DNA of 64,000 nt, from the NCBI GenBank assembly GCA_013115135.1, contig JABANP010000147.1:1-64000 (forward strand), in the 5' to 3' direction. A program made the translations under genes and the position numbers. The stretch is from Perkinsus olseni. Lineage: Eukaryota; Perkinsozoa; Perkinsida; Perkinsidae. Below are positions 19,119-35,779 of this stretch, one piece after another; the first letter of the stretch is position 1, and each line of letters begins with the position of its first letter. The notes beneath the pieces are model-generated. The model searched no databases, was not told where the DNA came from, and saw only the letters and a program-made list of their open reading frames with translations.

Positions 19119-22100
19119 CTAGAATCTCTTACGCCTGCCGTGTACAACAAGTTGAGACCGTCGCATTTCGAGTGCCTTCTGCTCCTCAGTGGCTCCTCCA
19201 ACGCCCTCTGGTCCCTCGACGCCCTCCTCAACGATAATTCTAGTATTGGGCACTCCTTCCACTTCAGCGCCCCCATCAACCTCCATCGCTGCCTTCTCTT
19301 CCGCTTCTGCGGAGCTTGGTGACGGCCGTTGAGCCTCGACGACCAGCAGCCTGAAGACAACACCATCATGAGAATAATCGAGACCATCGCCCCTTACCGC
19401 TGCTGATACTCTCGGTCCTTCAGTGTGGGATTGCCAATCCAACAATCACGATGGAAGTACAACGTGTTGTGCATCCGATAGTCATCTGACAAACAAGATG
19501 CTGCCTCGCCCCTCTGCTGCGTCCCTACCCCTTGCACTGGCCATCGCAGCGTCCACGGTGAGAGGCTGTGGCTCGCCCTCAGCTGCCTTCTTCTCTTTAC
19601 TATCAACGTCGTCCTCAGAAGACATACCCGGCCAGAGGAAATGCACGGGCACCGAGGAGCCGATCGGAACGACTACCGTATCTGTGAAGAGCAAAGAGTA
19701 GTTGAAGTGGACGGTGTGATTGCCGACCTCTGAAGACCGGCATGTCCACAGGCTCGTCCGCCCACTCCTCTTCGAGCTCATCACCGCATTCAAGGCACTT
19801 GGTCTTTACAGGGTCATAAGGTGAAGCGTGCCTTGAAGGGAGGCAGCGTCACTGCGCCACGAAATTCCCCAACCTCTTACCGCAGCATCTCCTCCAGCCT
19901 GACCGCATCACTGATGAATCCTCGCCGTGTAACGTCTTTGCTGTTCTCTTCCCCTTCCTCTGCCTCCTTCGGCCCCCTCACTCGATTTGGTCTCGGTAGC
20001 TGCCGTGGAGGCGGTATCCTCCCCGCCATCAGCCGACGCCTTGGTCGCCGAGTCTATCAGACTCTTGCCTGGCACCACCCATCCCGAACGAAGGAGAGGA
20101 GATGAAGCTGGCCTACAGATGTCTCTGCCCAGCATCGGCGTCCCCTTGTTATCGAACCAATCGTTAACTGAATCGAGCGATATCGCCAGCAGCAGCAGCA
20201 GCGGTTGTGCCGGGGCCTACCAGCCTCGTTCCAGCCTCGATATTCCTGTTCCACCTGTTTGACCCGCCTCTGCAGCATAGTGGTCTTCAGGTAGTGAGCA
20301 TCGTGGTGATCGAGGAGGTCCTGTCGTACAGCGAAGCGAAGGGCACACGTTCCACACTGGACCTGGCAAGGGGGATGATGGCAACAGGGGGAGTGTCGCC
20401 ACCACCCACCGGCATGTTGAAGTAAAGATCGAGTAGGCCAGAGGTGGAGGGGTCTCCCATCGAATGCAGAAGTCTGAACTTATGGGGTACCTAAGGGGAG
20501 GACCACAACTCTAAATAAGGTGACCACCAATCCCTCCCGAAAATTCTCCAACTATCATAGCTAATGGCAGAAGATCTTCACGAATTTACACTCGAGGATT
20601 CTACCGACCCCAAAGCCAAGGAAGCTGTCATTCTCATATGTCACTACCGCGTTCACTTCATGCCACGGCAGTCTATGAAACCCTTCGTCCGAACGAGGGA
20701 AGCAGTCCTACTTGAATATGGGCCAACGCCTTTTGACTTAATCCTTGATTCTTCTTCCCACTTGCCGCAGCTGCTGCAGCCAGCTTCCTCGTCTCTGCTA
20801 CCTGCATCTCCCACTGACGACTAGATGATGGCGGCCGCCGGCGGGGCCCACCTGAACCCTGATGTTGGTCTCCAGCCGCTCGATGAACCGAAGGATTAGT
20901 AACAGCTCATGCTGCGATAAACCGTCCACGATAACACGCTGAGAGGGGGATGGCGCGATCGGACGGATTCTTGCTATCTTACCTGCTCTTGCGTTTGCTC
21001 AACGGTCTTCACCTTAGTTGGTAACAGAACATCATGGGACGGATGATAGGGGATTTTGGATGACATCTGCAGCGGCATGAGTTCTGCTAATTTCGTGGCG
21101 CGCGACAGATTCGGCAATCACTACCATCGTGAAAAAGTGTTGAATCCACTCTAGAGAGAATTCCATCGGCGGCAAATCGTTTGGCGGGGACCCCAGCACC
21201 CCAGAGGGTATCTGCAGGGGGAAGGAAACGTTGAGAAACAGCAAGATGGCGAGATTGTCAGTACCTTCCCCTCTTCACGTCCTTCCTCATGGTGTTCACT
21301 CTCACTACTGGTGCTGCCTGTGGCCTCGGCTGCTGATTCTGATGAAATAAACATAAAACGAAAAAAAGGCGAGTACCGTCGACCTACTCTTCCGCTTGGT
21401 GGGTGGCTCAGGCGAACTCGAAGACTGAACGAGCGATATGGGATGAACGCCCCTGCATCTCTCCTACCTCTCTCTCCTCACGAGCCAATCTTGCTCTCTT
21501 GCTCTGACTTGGCATTTCCTCCATGGCAGTATCCACAACATCATCACTGGACGACGACACAGAGGCAGCAGCCGCTGCCGCCTCGTTCGCCTTCTTGATT
21601 GCATCAGCCTGCTTCGCCTTGAGGGCCTCCACCATGTGGGAATATTCTGAAGATGCCAACATCCACCTCATCGGCCTCCCTCCCCGTCACACTTTTCTTC
21701 GCATCGGAAAGCGTCTTCGATGCCTCCTTCCGTTTCCCTTCCTTCAAATATGTCGCAGCTTGACGAACCTCGTAGATCCTCATCGCCTGAAGGGAGGCAT
21801 CTCTCTCGAGTATTGCGCATCGACGGTGAGACTAGTCCGCCAGAGCGAGGCCTCTTCGGCACTCGGCAGCAGCATAACGCCCCCGCCAGGCTACCCCCAG
21901 CTGATGGATACCCCCGCGTTGGACGACAACAACCGTCATCCCGTTGTGAGAGTATCATTACATCTTTCCTGTCCTTGGAGTTCTTGAAGCTCTTCGATTG
22001 AATCATCCCAATCAAAGCCAACTCCCTCTCGGCCAAGGCGACTTCCGCTGCGAAGGCTGAAGGAATATCATCAGTACTGGCAATTCAATCGATAATGATG

Positions 22101-23233
22101 GGCGATCGAGGGGCAATCCTATTCGCGTCGCGATGTGGAATTGTTCGGCAGTTATACTTCCCTGCGGCCACAGCCCATTACTACGTTTCTCCCCCTTGCC
22201 TGCCGCTGTTGTTGCCGCTGCTGACGACGATCGACTGCCTGAGGGGTGGGGAGCCGCCGAGCCGCCTCCGCCCGACCCCTTGAGGATCTGCCAACCATCA
22301 CCTCATCGCGGCGGCGTCGACAGCTAGCCACGGGACGTACCGATTTCACTTGCGGTTTGACATTTGCGTGAATGGCCGTGAGTCTGTTGAGGATCCTCTC
22401 AGGCAGCAGCGCATTGCCTTGGTCCTTCCACATCTCCAACACACGATTCAGCCAATTGTGGGTCTAACATGACAGGCATGTACACGACAACCCATACCAC
22501 ACCTACCGATTGGTCAGCTCTCTTCAGTGCCGCTACAAATATGTCATCAATGCTCTTCAATATGTAGATTCGGTAACTGTTATCCACTGACGACGACGAG
22601 CCGCCTTTCGTTTGACGCCCGCCAGGCTTCGCCTTCAGCAGACCGTCCACGAGCGAAATGATCGTTTTGATGCGCTGCTGCTGTGCAGCGCCCGCCTGCA
22701 ACGAAATCAAGGGAGAATCACTGGAGGTGGGGGAGCGATAGTTGTCGCTGTGGAGGCCCTACTCTGTTGCCGACATTTTTAATGTCGTTGGAAATCGCCA
22801 AGACAACATCGTACCTAACACGATGATGATAGAAGGGTCGAACGGATGAGGCAGTATATAGACAGTGTTCGCTCAATGAACGGTTCAAGTCATTTAAGTG
22901 GCCTCTGCAAACCTTGAGACTGCGGGACACCCGACGGTATGCAAAGTTATCCTAATTCGTGGTGATGACGATCTACACGGCAATCGAGTACCGCCATGAA
23001 ACTTACATATGTTGTACTGGTAAAAGCAAGCCCTCGGAGTATCCCTGGGGTCCCCCCCCTCAACAAAACCCACACTACGCTTCATCCGGCATCTCCATCG
23101 CCAATCCACATAGCTCCTTAACTTGCTCCTCAGACGCCTTCGACGGAAGCGCCGATAGAGCTTTGTTGAACTCGGCCAGCCTCTTCAGGCCACCCGCTAT
23201 CCCCGTCGTACCACCACCGGAAGACGACGACAT
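19119..23233 (-). CDS. Pcf11-like protein: CID domain and C-terminal zinc motif
   Basis: Multi-exon minus-strand gene. The start ATG at 23233 gives MSSSSGGG, then LKRLAEFNKALSALPSK, resembling helix 1 of CTD-interacting domains. Later exons give DVVLAISNDIKNVG, RIYILKSIDDIF (like the YLIDSI helix) and VLEMWKDQGNALLPERIL, the usual CID end. Middle exons are Ala/Lys/Glu-rich helices (AEVALAERELALIGMIQ; EALKAKQADAIKKANEA; VAETRKLAAAAAASGKKNQG). Near the end, TKCLECGDELEEEWADEP with a following VH fits the C-x2-CG...EEW zinc motif of Pcf11 proteins. The tail (19119-19320) is acidic. Pcf11 acts in mRNA 3'-end cleavage and transcription termination by binding the Pol II tail. The CID call is moderate and the Pcf11 name weaker. 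Introns here include one with the GCGCCACGAAATT core. Confidence 0.45.
19832..19880 (-). other. Intron with GCGCCACGAAATT core (family B)
   Basis: GT-AG intron of 49 nt in the Pcf11-like gene, joining AVRLEEMLR to HASPYDPVKTKCLECG in phase. In gene sense it holds AATTTCGTGGCGCAGTGACG, 19 of 20 identical to a stretch in the KH-gene intron at 48782. Confidence 0.65.
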
Positions 23234-23458
23234 GGGAGGGAGGAAGACAACTACAGTCCTTGATAGCCCAACAATGAAATACCGCATTTCCCCATCATGT
23301 AACTTTCCTTGCACGCAACGGCACTGAATGATGAGCACAGCAAACACCCCTCACCTTTGGCGCAGTTCTCATCCTCCCCGCCTTCCGCCCCGACACTATC
23401 AAACTCAAGACAAAGAGGCTCAAACCAAAGGACGAATCACCGCCCGAGCTATTAATTA

Positions 23459-24240
23459 TTACATACTATAGAAATTTGGCAAGGTCCAATCCTCATTTGT
23501 CATGAACTTCACCACGGCATTGCCAGGCACTGCCGCTTCCATAATGATCGTCAGTATGGCCATGAAAGCAGTATCGAAGGCGATGCTTCGGAGCATAGCA
23601 AAATCAAGAGCGTGGAATATGTGGTAGAATTTGCGGGCAAGAATTACCACCACCGATAGATTTGCCAGGAGATGTCCATCAACACCACGAAGGATTCCTA
23701 CGATAACCTGCAGGGGCGAATGAGTCCTTTCAACGAATGGCGACGGTTCGGTAGTACCGCAATGGAGAACATGGTGAAGCACTCTAGTGCGTTGTAGTGC
23801 GACGCGTACATCCTCAATCCCAGGCCGGGCTTGGCACGGGCCATCTGGAAGCGTCCGTAGTGATTATCATATCCCTCGGGGCTCGTAGCCTGTATCTGAC
23901 CGAGACACCGGTCCCCACATGTACGGTTTGGACATGAATGTATCTCGCGTGACTGAAGGAAAGGATATCTTACCCCACTCGCCACACTGACTAGACTGTA
24001 GGCCATTAATAGCGACACCCCAATACCTGCATACAGCATAGTGGAGAAATGGAGAACGCTGGGGGAAGTCCTACAACCAACGGCAAAGTCGAGGTCCTTC
24101 ACCCAGTAGGTGTGCTGAGGGAAGGCTAGACGGATGGTGTCGACCGGGCTGCTCGAGACTGCCAACTTGACTGTTGTGACAGCGAGGAAAAAATTGAGCG
24201 GGTAGACGATGCCGAACAAGGTGAAGACGCCGAGACCCAT
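23459..24240 (-). CDS. MAPEG-family membrane protein
   Basis: Three exons. Start ATG at 24240 gives MGLGVFTLFGIVYP with a first membrane helix; a second helix is MLYAGIGVSLLMAYSLVSVA. Exon 2 (acceptor near 23893) gives YGRFQMARAKPG and the signature YASHYNALECFTMF, the A-x-x-NALE-x-x-x-x-F block of MAPEG proteins. Exon 3 carries VVILARKFYHIFHALD, matching the R-x-x-Y-x-x-x-Y part, then a last helix and the stop at 23459. MAPEG proteins are four-helix membrane enzymes of glutathione and eicosanoid metabolism; the exact substrate cannot be read from sequence. Introns are short GT-AG. A tRNA gene lies 50 bases upstream. Confidence 0.65.
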
Positions 24241-24284
24241 CAGAAGAGGAGGATACAAGACAACAATACACTGGAGAATAATAG

Positions 24285-24290
24285 AAAAAA
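24285..24290 (-). terminator. Pol III T-run terminator of tRNA-Arg
   Basis: Six Ts on the minus strand directly after the tRNA discriminator base. Confidence 0.75.
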
Positions 24291-24363
24291 CGATCTCGGT
24301 GGGACTCGAACCCACAATCTTTGGTTCCGAAGACCAACGCCTTATCCATTAGGCCACGAGACC
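24291..24363 (-). tRNA. tRNA-Arg (anticodon TCG)
   Basis: 73-base cloverleaf. The acceptor stem GGTCTCG pairs with CGAGATC (one G-U pair), discriminator G. D-arm GCC...GGC with TAATGGATAA loop; anticodon stem TTGGT/ACCAA with loop CTTCGGA, so the anticodon is TCG, reading CGA. T-arm GTGGG-TTCGAGT-CCCAC is perfect and gives a B box. No intron; CCA not encoded. It lies in the ~350-base gap between the MAPEG gene and the FBPase stop. It is followed by a T-run and has intact A and B boxes, so it is likely functional. Confidence 0.93.
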
Positions 24364-24589
24364 CTTGTACTCCCCTGATAATACCTCCCGTAGCCCCGAT
24401 CCCAACAAACTCTCTTTTCAATCTCGTACCCCCGTTGGTCTACCACATTGAGTGAACTCGACAATGAACTCACCAACTCGGAAAATGTCACGAATGACTC
24501 ACAATAAAAGCGACGAAAAAATTGACGTAAAAAATTATCCAGGATAGTAGACGACGTTATACAAATCGCAACCGAATGATGAGGGCCCC

Positions 24590-26177
24590 TCAACTGTCGC
24601 ATTTCTTAAGCATATCAACCGCTTCTTCTACCATGTACTTCGGCCCCACGAACATTGGCACGCCTGAGGAAGATGACGAACTCTGACGTCCTTGAACTGT
24701 CCAGCAGGCTTACGCTGGTGGATGTCCTTCGGTTGCACATCGAGGCAAGGGATTGTACCGGTACTCGCCGCCCCACCTGCCTGCTCAGCCAGGAACGCCA
24801 TCGGGGCCACTTCGTAGAGCAACCTCAACTTGCCGTTGGGTGCCTGAGAAAAGCAAAGCGCGAAGAAACCGTGGGGAAGGGGAGAGATACCTTCTGTGTT
24901 GGTGGATAGATGTAGATCCCTCCCTTGATGAGGTTACGATGGAAGTCAGCGACGAGACTGCCGACGTATCTTGCAGTGATCTTCCTTTCCTTCATCAAGT
25001 CAAGATACGCCCGAACACCCGGTGAGAAGTCATTGTAGTTTCCTATGGACGGCCAATGACTGCGGAGAGCATCAAGGTGATGATGAGCGGTTACCTTCAT
25101 TAATCGAATAGCACGCGTTCTTGCGACTGTCAGGGAATCTCATATGAGGATGAGTGAGATACAGCGTTCCAATGGAGGGGTCAAGAGTGAAGCCATGGAC
25201 ACCATTGCCAGTGCTCATGACCAGCATCGTGGAGGAGCCGTACAGGACGTATCTGTTGGGAGAATGTCGAACGGCCATCGAGCGTGTGGGGAGCCCACCC
25301 AGCAGCCATGATATTCCTCCCCTTCTGGAGATAGTCGTCAATCTTGGGCTTGTGATTGACCTCGGAAGCTCGACGCACCACCGAGAAGATAGTGCCTGAT
25401 GAGCGCATGATATTAAACACCAGCAAGGGGAGAGTAGGGCCCACCAACGGGGACATTGACGTCGATGTTAGAGCTGCCATCGAGGGGGTCCATGAGTACT
25501 ATGTACCTTACTTGACATATTGAAGCGTGGGAGGCAATGGTTGACGGTGATACCTGTTAGTCTTCTTCTGTTGATGGGAGCCAGCCTCTATGATATCCTC
25601 TTCCTCCTCACTAACCATACCACACACGACATCTCGGTTCCGTAAGCATTGCACGAACAGCTTATTGGCGAACACGTCCAACTTGGTCTGAGCCTCACCT
25701 ATCGAGCCACTGATACTCTTCATCTGGCATGGTGACCAAGCATCTCCTTACCTTGGACATTGGTATGGTTAGCCATACCCAACACTTGCGTAGATATACC
25801 AGCCTTGTTAATCTCTCTACTAACGATCTTAGCGGCCAGTCGAATGGCCGTGAGAATCCTCAATAGCTCATCCTGAACAGTGGAAGTGATACTAGAGCAG
25901 GGCGTGGGGTCATCGTACCTAGAACCCGAAACTGTCGTTGGGGTTAGCGATCACGTACTCCCCCATGGTCGGTTTACCGGTCATACCTGAACAATCTCTA
26001 CCTCTTTAGTATCTTAGGTTGAAGCTTACCTAGGTCAAGTTCGCTGATGAGTTGAGTCTGGAAGTCGGTGGGTACCATGCCCTGACGGATCATCTGGTTC
26101 GGAGGGATCCGAAGAGCTTGGGTCTCCGGGTCGGTGTCAGTATAATCATCACCGTCGGGCTGCTGCTTGGATGACAT
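24590..26177 (-). CDS. Fructose-1,6-bisphosphatase
   Basis: Hydrolyses fructose-1,6-bisphosphate to fructose-6-phosphate in gluconeogenesis. About eight exons. Start ATG at 26177 ([16 protein letters not shown]). Recognisable blocks in order: [55 protein letters not shown] with the metal-binding acidic residues; the active-site signature [64 protein letters not shown]-like; [27 protein letters not shown]; and [12 protein letters not shown] before the stop. The family is complete. It has a short acidic N-terminal extension and no clear targeting peptide, so probably cytosolic. Introns are 40-60 nt. Confidence 0.92.
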
Positions 26178-26626
26178 TTTGAAATATCCAAGGTTCAACA
26201 AGGCAAGATATGAAATAGGTTGATAACCACGTCAGACTAAGGGATAAAAGGAGGTGGTTCAAGCCCCGGCAGCTAGGCTATTGCTGCCGAGAGGCGTGTG
26301 GGCAAGCCGAAGAAGGCCTCACTCTACCATCTTGCAATTCTAACATTTCCTCAACGCTAAAGCGCTTCATCGGTGTCACTGTGTCAGATCATCGCCATGG
26401 GTTTGTTTGTCGCGACTGGTACGATCAAACCCACCCCTCCCCCACGTCCCCCTTAGCGATGGTCGAGAAGTGACTAGGAGGCCATGTACTCATCACTGTT
26501 AAGCGGCTCTTCACGCCCACTCCGTCCATTGACCCTGGTCATTCTGAGGGCTCACCAGCCTAGGGTCCAGAAGATAGGCTATAAACTCACATGGCGGTGC
26601 ATCGTTAGCTGACAGTTTTATCAATA
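26178..26626. other. Divergent promoter region
   Basis: 449 bases between the FBPase start (-) and the DHAR-like start (+), so it should hold both promoters. No TATA or repeated motif stands out. Confidence 0.4.
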
Positions 26627-27703
26627 ATGTCGAGTAATATCGTAGAGGAAGCATCGGCCGCTGGCCCAAAGGCCATACTCTATGCTAAAGGGGCTGTACA
26701 GGATCCTACCATCATAGGTGACTGCCCATTCACGCACAAGGTAATGATTTACGAAAGTTATGGTATCAGTCTGATGTTGACAGGCACGCCTTGGTCTAGC
26801 CGGTCAAGGTATCAATAACTACACATTGAAAATAGAGGACATGAGCAACAAATCAGCCGACTTATTAAAAGCCAATCCCAAGGGGTATTGCCGAGGAGGT
26901 CGTAGTACCATAACTTCCCCTTCTCAGGACTGTCCCTGTATGGGTCTGCCCTAGTGGAAGCGGTAGTACCACAGTTATAGCAGACTCTGAGGATATACTG
27001 CAACAACTATGTCCCGATGTAGTGGGCAGGACTACTGTGCAGGAGAAGGAGATCATTGATAAGGAGGTGAGCGGCGCTACGAGTAGTCCCCTATATCTGG
27101 TGAATCCGCAATCCCCAAGACGCACGCCGTCAATCAGCTGTTGGAGTGTTCCTGGATCCGTTGGCGTCATAGAATCTTATCGGAATTGAAGTTACCCCGA
27201 ACTTGCACCTCGATTGTGAACTGCCTGAGCGCTCCTACTAGGGTATGTGCGACCATAAGGGTTCGGTTGTGAGCCCGGAACACACAAGGCCGTCGATACA
27301 CTGCAGTTTGCTAATCTGTCGTCTCTGGATACTCAGCTGAAGGCGTTCCAAAGCGCATGGTTCACCACGATGAAGACTGCTGCGGATCCCTCCACCTTAA
27401 TAGAAGCCGTCGACGCCTTGGACGCGTCGTTAGCTTCTCTCCCATCCAAAAAGGATGGCCGTCGTCTTACCGAGTTAGAGGCTAAGCTCTGCCCCCTCCT
27501 GTACGTCCTACCTCTCCGCTTGCCATTGGTGAGGCTTTCCTTTCAGGTACCAGTACAGCGTGGCCGGGGTTCACTACCGTAAGTTGCCCGGGCTCCCGAC
27601 CAAGTGCGCTGAAATGCTACGATCTATCGAGGGCACACCCGAGTGGAAGGCAACAGTGTATAGTCCGGAGAGTATGCTGGCTGGATGGAAGAAGTTTTTC
27701 TGA
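26627..27703 (+). CDS. Dehydroascorbate reductase / CLIC-type glutathione transferase
   Basis: Start ATG at 26627. Exon 1 gives AILYAKGAVQDPTIIGDCPF and THKV, the thioredoxin-fold start of DHAR/CLIC proteins, whose family motif CPFS/CPFC carries the active cysteine; here it is CPFT. Then GLAGQGINNYTLKIEDMSNK, VWVCPSGSGSTTVIADSEDI, which matches the substrate-loop and DSD/E segment, and the helical C-domain: LDTQLKAFQSAWFTTMK, ALDASLASLPSK, a short acidic helix, and the typical end YSPESMLAGWKKFF. Uses glutathione to reduce dehydroascorbate, or serves as a GST-like redox protein. Several short introns, one splitting the C-domain near 27490-27550. Confident of the superfamily, less of the exact substrate. 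Confidence 0.8.
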
Positions 27704-27889
27704 TTTTATGTCATTGCTGTTGAAGGTTTATCAACGAAGTCAGGTTGTTGTCGTTGAGTATCCGGTCAATCCTCGTCGGGCCTTATCTAGTATACTATAT
27801 ATTTCTTGAAAGTAGGCTACTGAACGAGAAAAAATAATTTAATTTCAGTAAAAAATAATTCTAAAATAATCCAAGTGCGCATTTCCACG

Positions 27890-28759
27890 ATGGATGAAGG
27901 GCATCTCTGTTGCCCGATTTGTCAAAAATACCATCAGATTTGCAGTACGGTTCCTCATGTCCGTCCCGTCCCCCAGTGTGTCTACAGCCCCATCTTCCCT
28001 GATCAACAGCCCCGCCCAGCCAGCTACCAACAACACCACTATGTGAGAACACCCCTGACCCTTATCTACGGTATGGATGTATCTCAGAGAAGAGTACTTA
28101 TCGTTCGATGATGAGGAGGATGGACAGCTGGCCACGGAGCTTGCTAGAATGGAGACCGAGAACAAGGCACTCCATCAAGAGAATCGCAACCTGAAGCTTA
28201 CCCTTACAAAGGTATGCTCACATCGTTCGTCGACACTGTAGTGGAGGGTGGTAGGTGGAGCATCAGGTGGAGGACCTGTTCCGTCAGTACACCAGCGTTT
28301 TAGAAGCATCACAACAACAGCAACAACAGCAGACGGAAGTACAGGTATCACACGCGCTCCACTGTTACTGATAGACGGGGGTGAATCGGCGGGATTTCGG
28401 CAATGGGCTCATGATACGTATCCTTTTGAAGGTGGTGGACTTGTCGTTACTCAGCATCTCCTTGGAGTATCTTATTGAATAAGATATCGGTGGTTTGAAA
28501 TCATCAGTTGTCTTCAGACTAACTCCGCATATCCTGAGGTGTCTGATCTCATCACCCTGATCACCAGAATGTGGCACAAAGGCCCTCGAGAGATGGCGCG
28601 GCAGGTAGCATGATGCCGGCCAGCAGCGACAATCAGTGGACGAACCCTCGCTAGGTTATCTCTGCTGCGTCCACCGCTAAGGAGGAGGTGCTGGCTAGAC
28701 TGCGGGTTGAATTCGCTAAGAAACTTGAGGAGATCGATGCTGCTAGGATGAGCCGCTGA
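27890..28759 (+). CDS. Coiled-coil protein with CxxC start, function unknown
   Basis: ATG at 27890: MDEGHLCCPICQKYHQICS, a Cys-rich N-terminus that may bind zinc. After an intron, an acidic stretch (EEYLSFDDEEDG) and a long helix (ELARMETENKALHQENRNLK), then VEHQVEDLFRQYTSVLEAS and a run of seven Gln. A 172-nt intron (about 28346-28517) leads to NSAYPEVSDLITLITRMW, then VISAASTAKEEVLARL and a basic end (EEIDAARMSR). All joins keep frame. About 200 residues, mainly coiled coil. It sits between two plus-strand genes with gaps of 187 and 109 bases. No family recognised. Confidence 0.6.
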
Positions 28760-28867
28760 TGATGATGATGATGTTTATCATGTACTGGTCTAGTATAACG
28801 AAGGTGTCTAGTTGCTGCTGCTGCCGGGTGTGTGGCCACTTGGTAGTTGTTTTATAATTAATCCCAC

Positions 28868-30656
28868 ATGAATGCATTCAGAGTCCGCCATTTAGAGAAC
28901 GCCTTACTCCATTTTGATAAGGTTAGACAGCATAACACGCCAGTGGATATGTTCCTGCACCGGTACTACTCTGAAATCAGCCGCCCGTGAGGTTGCCCTC
29001 GAGGTACTTCCAAGCCCATCGGGCTATCAATGCTGATGATCGAGCATGGATATCCGACCACATGTAGGGTCAGGCCTTTGCGACCCGTCTGACGAGCCCG
29101 CTGCAGGTACGAGCTTTTCCGATGGCAAGGCCTTATCGACCACTGCACGCCCAAACCGGTATCAACCCGAGGGAGGCTACGTAGGGGTGTCTCATGAGTT
29201 GAGGATGTTGTGGTATCGAAATAGATACGTATTTGACGAGCGATCGATGGCGGAGTAACACACAGAATAGAAGTTTGGAGCCTCACGTAAGGGGAGTAGG
29301 GGAAGTTACGGTATTATCGGTTCATGTAAGATACGAACGTCGATGCCGAAGGAACTCTTCGGGAGACTAGCCGATTCACTGGGGACGGATAAAGCAGTAC
29401 AAGTATCGAGTGTATTGAACGAGAGGCCAGTGACCTTCCTCCGAGTCAATGTTAATCAGGTGAGGGGGTAGAGTGTATACGCTCACCATAGCTGTAATCA
29501 GCTCCTGTAACAGCCTTTCATCGTCGGACGATTTCGGAGCCTCCGTGACGGATAGAAGAGCTTCAACGCACTTCCGACTGGTGGTGTGGTGCTCTCCTCA
29601 CCATCTACTTCCGTTTAGTCTTCTCGATCGGATATGGCCAAGTTCCTCCTGAGTAAAGAGATACCGGTAGAGAAGACGGCCACCAGTCCGGTGGGGTTGG
29701 TTATCAACGATAAGAAATTACTACTGGATTTACCTGAGTACGTATACATCCGTCACGCGCCATTAAATTCATCGAGGCAGGTATCGCTCGGGTGCGGTGG
29801 AGATCCAGGATGAGAGCAGTCAGATCATGGCCCAGCAAGTGTAATAATAACGAGTCTTCGTCGTGGCGGGATTATGACCGCGCGCCCATTAATTGTTAGG
29901 AAGGCCGACCCAGGCAGCGTCGTCTTGGACTACTGTGCTGGGAGTGGCGGGAAGTCGTTGGTCTTCGGACCAAACATGCAGAACACTGGCCATCTATACC
30001 TGCATGACGTAGGTTGATGCATGCATTTCATGGACGATTAAGATACCATCAGGTACGTGACTCGATGCTGAGGGATGCGAGGAAACGGCTGCGACGCGCT
30101 GGTATCAGGAATTATACGCTGCTCTACCCGAGGCACCCGACGTTACATAAGATGCTACTCGGCAAGTGTGATTGGGTCCTATGTGATGTAATACCCAATC
30201 TTGACCTGTTTTGTATCATGCGCTAGTCAAGCTAAGATATGCCGGTTAGGTCCCTTGTACCCGAACGGGCGTCCTCCGTCGTAACCCTGACGCGAAGTGG
30301 ATGTATTCCGATGAGAAGCTCTTTCATTTTGTTGCCTTACAGCGAGAGATCGTTCGAAACTCCCTTCGGTAGTGGCGTTGAGGAAATGCAAGTCAGAGCA
30401 AGATTCGTCAGGTATCTCAAACCCGATGGTGGTAGATTAGTGTATTGTACCAACAGTATCTTAGATGAAGAGAACATTCTGCAGGTGGGCCCCTGGGTCG
30501 ATCCATCATCATCATTTTCGAGATCAGATCCAGCATTTATGTCGGCATCACGAACTAGTATTGTCTGAAGAGCCGATGCACGCATTGCCACAGAGCAAAG
30601 GAATGGATGGCTTCTTCTGTGCCACACTCGAAAGGAGACAACAACCACCGGCCTAG
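28868..30656 (+). CDS. NOL1/NOP2/Sun (RsmB-type) RNA m5C methyltransferase
   Basis: SAM-dependent RNA cytosine-C5 methyltransferase. ATG at 28868. The N-terminal domain (MNAFRVRHLENALLHFDKV; then YFQAHRAIN, RAWISDHMYG) resembles the NusB-like domain of RsmB. The catalytic domain has VEIQDESSQIMAQQV, motif I VVLDYCAGSGGKSLVFG, NTGHLYLHDV, then CDWVLCDVP joined across an intron to CTRTGVLRRNPDAKW, giving the DxPC block with one catalytic cysteine (PCTRTG in place of the usual PCSGxG), LQREIVRNSLRYLKPDGG, and the CTNSILDEEN motif, where the second catalytic cysteine of the family sits. C-terminal end MDGFFCATLERR. Typical length. Target (rRNA or tRNA) cannot be told. Many 45-60 nt introns. Confidence 0.82.
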
Positions 30657-30830
30657 CATGTTTCAGTCAAGTTTCAGTCAACTCATATTGAAGCTTCTCT
30701 TGCGGGGGGGACCCTGGCAATATTCAAATCCGGCAAGTGTGTAGTGAGCGAGGGGCGTATCGTTCTGAGCTGTATCATGAGCTTAGTAGTGATCAGCGGC
30801 GCGTATGATAGTGTCTGATAAGCTCTTCCA

Positions 30831-35365
<4,535 letters not shown>

Positions 35366-35779
35366 TTATCAAACCATCATAACTCTATGCACGTCTGCCC
35401 CCATCGCCACCACTCATGTTGCTGGTCAAATCATTTTCTGTGCCACTTGCATGAGTCGAGCTCTACAGTATCGCCATACCCGCACCGTTCTCGACATCTT
35501 TCATCCAGGTGCTGCATCCGCGCAGGATTCCGTTACCAGTTCCCCTGTCAGCTATGCCGAGTCATTCACCAGTCGGGAAGATAAACCGCGAGCTGTGTCG
35601 GCGAGAGGCTGGAGGGGCTTCAACGAAGCATGGCCGTTCAGTTGTGTCACATTGTCTGATCGGTTCACTTGTGCCTCTGCCGGGTGTTCAACCCTCGATG
35701 TTCCATTCTTCATCGTTCGGCAGTCAAATCAACGCAACAGCAGCATATTCGAACGCCAACATCACAAGCATCATGGTAT
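35366..35779. other. Intergenic / unresolved
   Basis: Long open frames here overlap the end of MCM4 or lack codon bias and similarity. Nothing I can support as a gene. Confidence 0.35.

Noticed and set aside
20564..20824. 86-codon plus-strand ORF
   Set aside because: The minus strand gives joinable exons of the Pcf11-like gene here (VAETRKLAAAAAASGKKNQG and neighbours).
24271..24370. tRNA-Arg read as the content of a 100-nt intron of the MAPEG gene
   Set aside because: A good start ATG lies at 24240, downstream of the tRNA, and the tRNA has its own terminator. An intergenic tRNA is simpler.
28755..28775. GATGATGATG repeat as a functional repeat or CRISPR-like array
   Set aside because: Simple triplet repeat at a stop codon; no spaced direct repeats of CRISPR type anywhere in the window.
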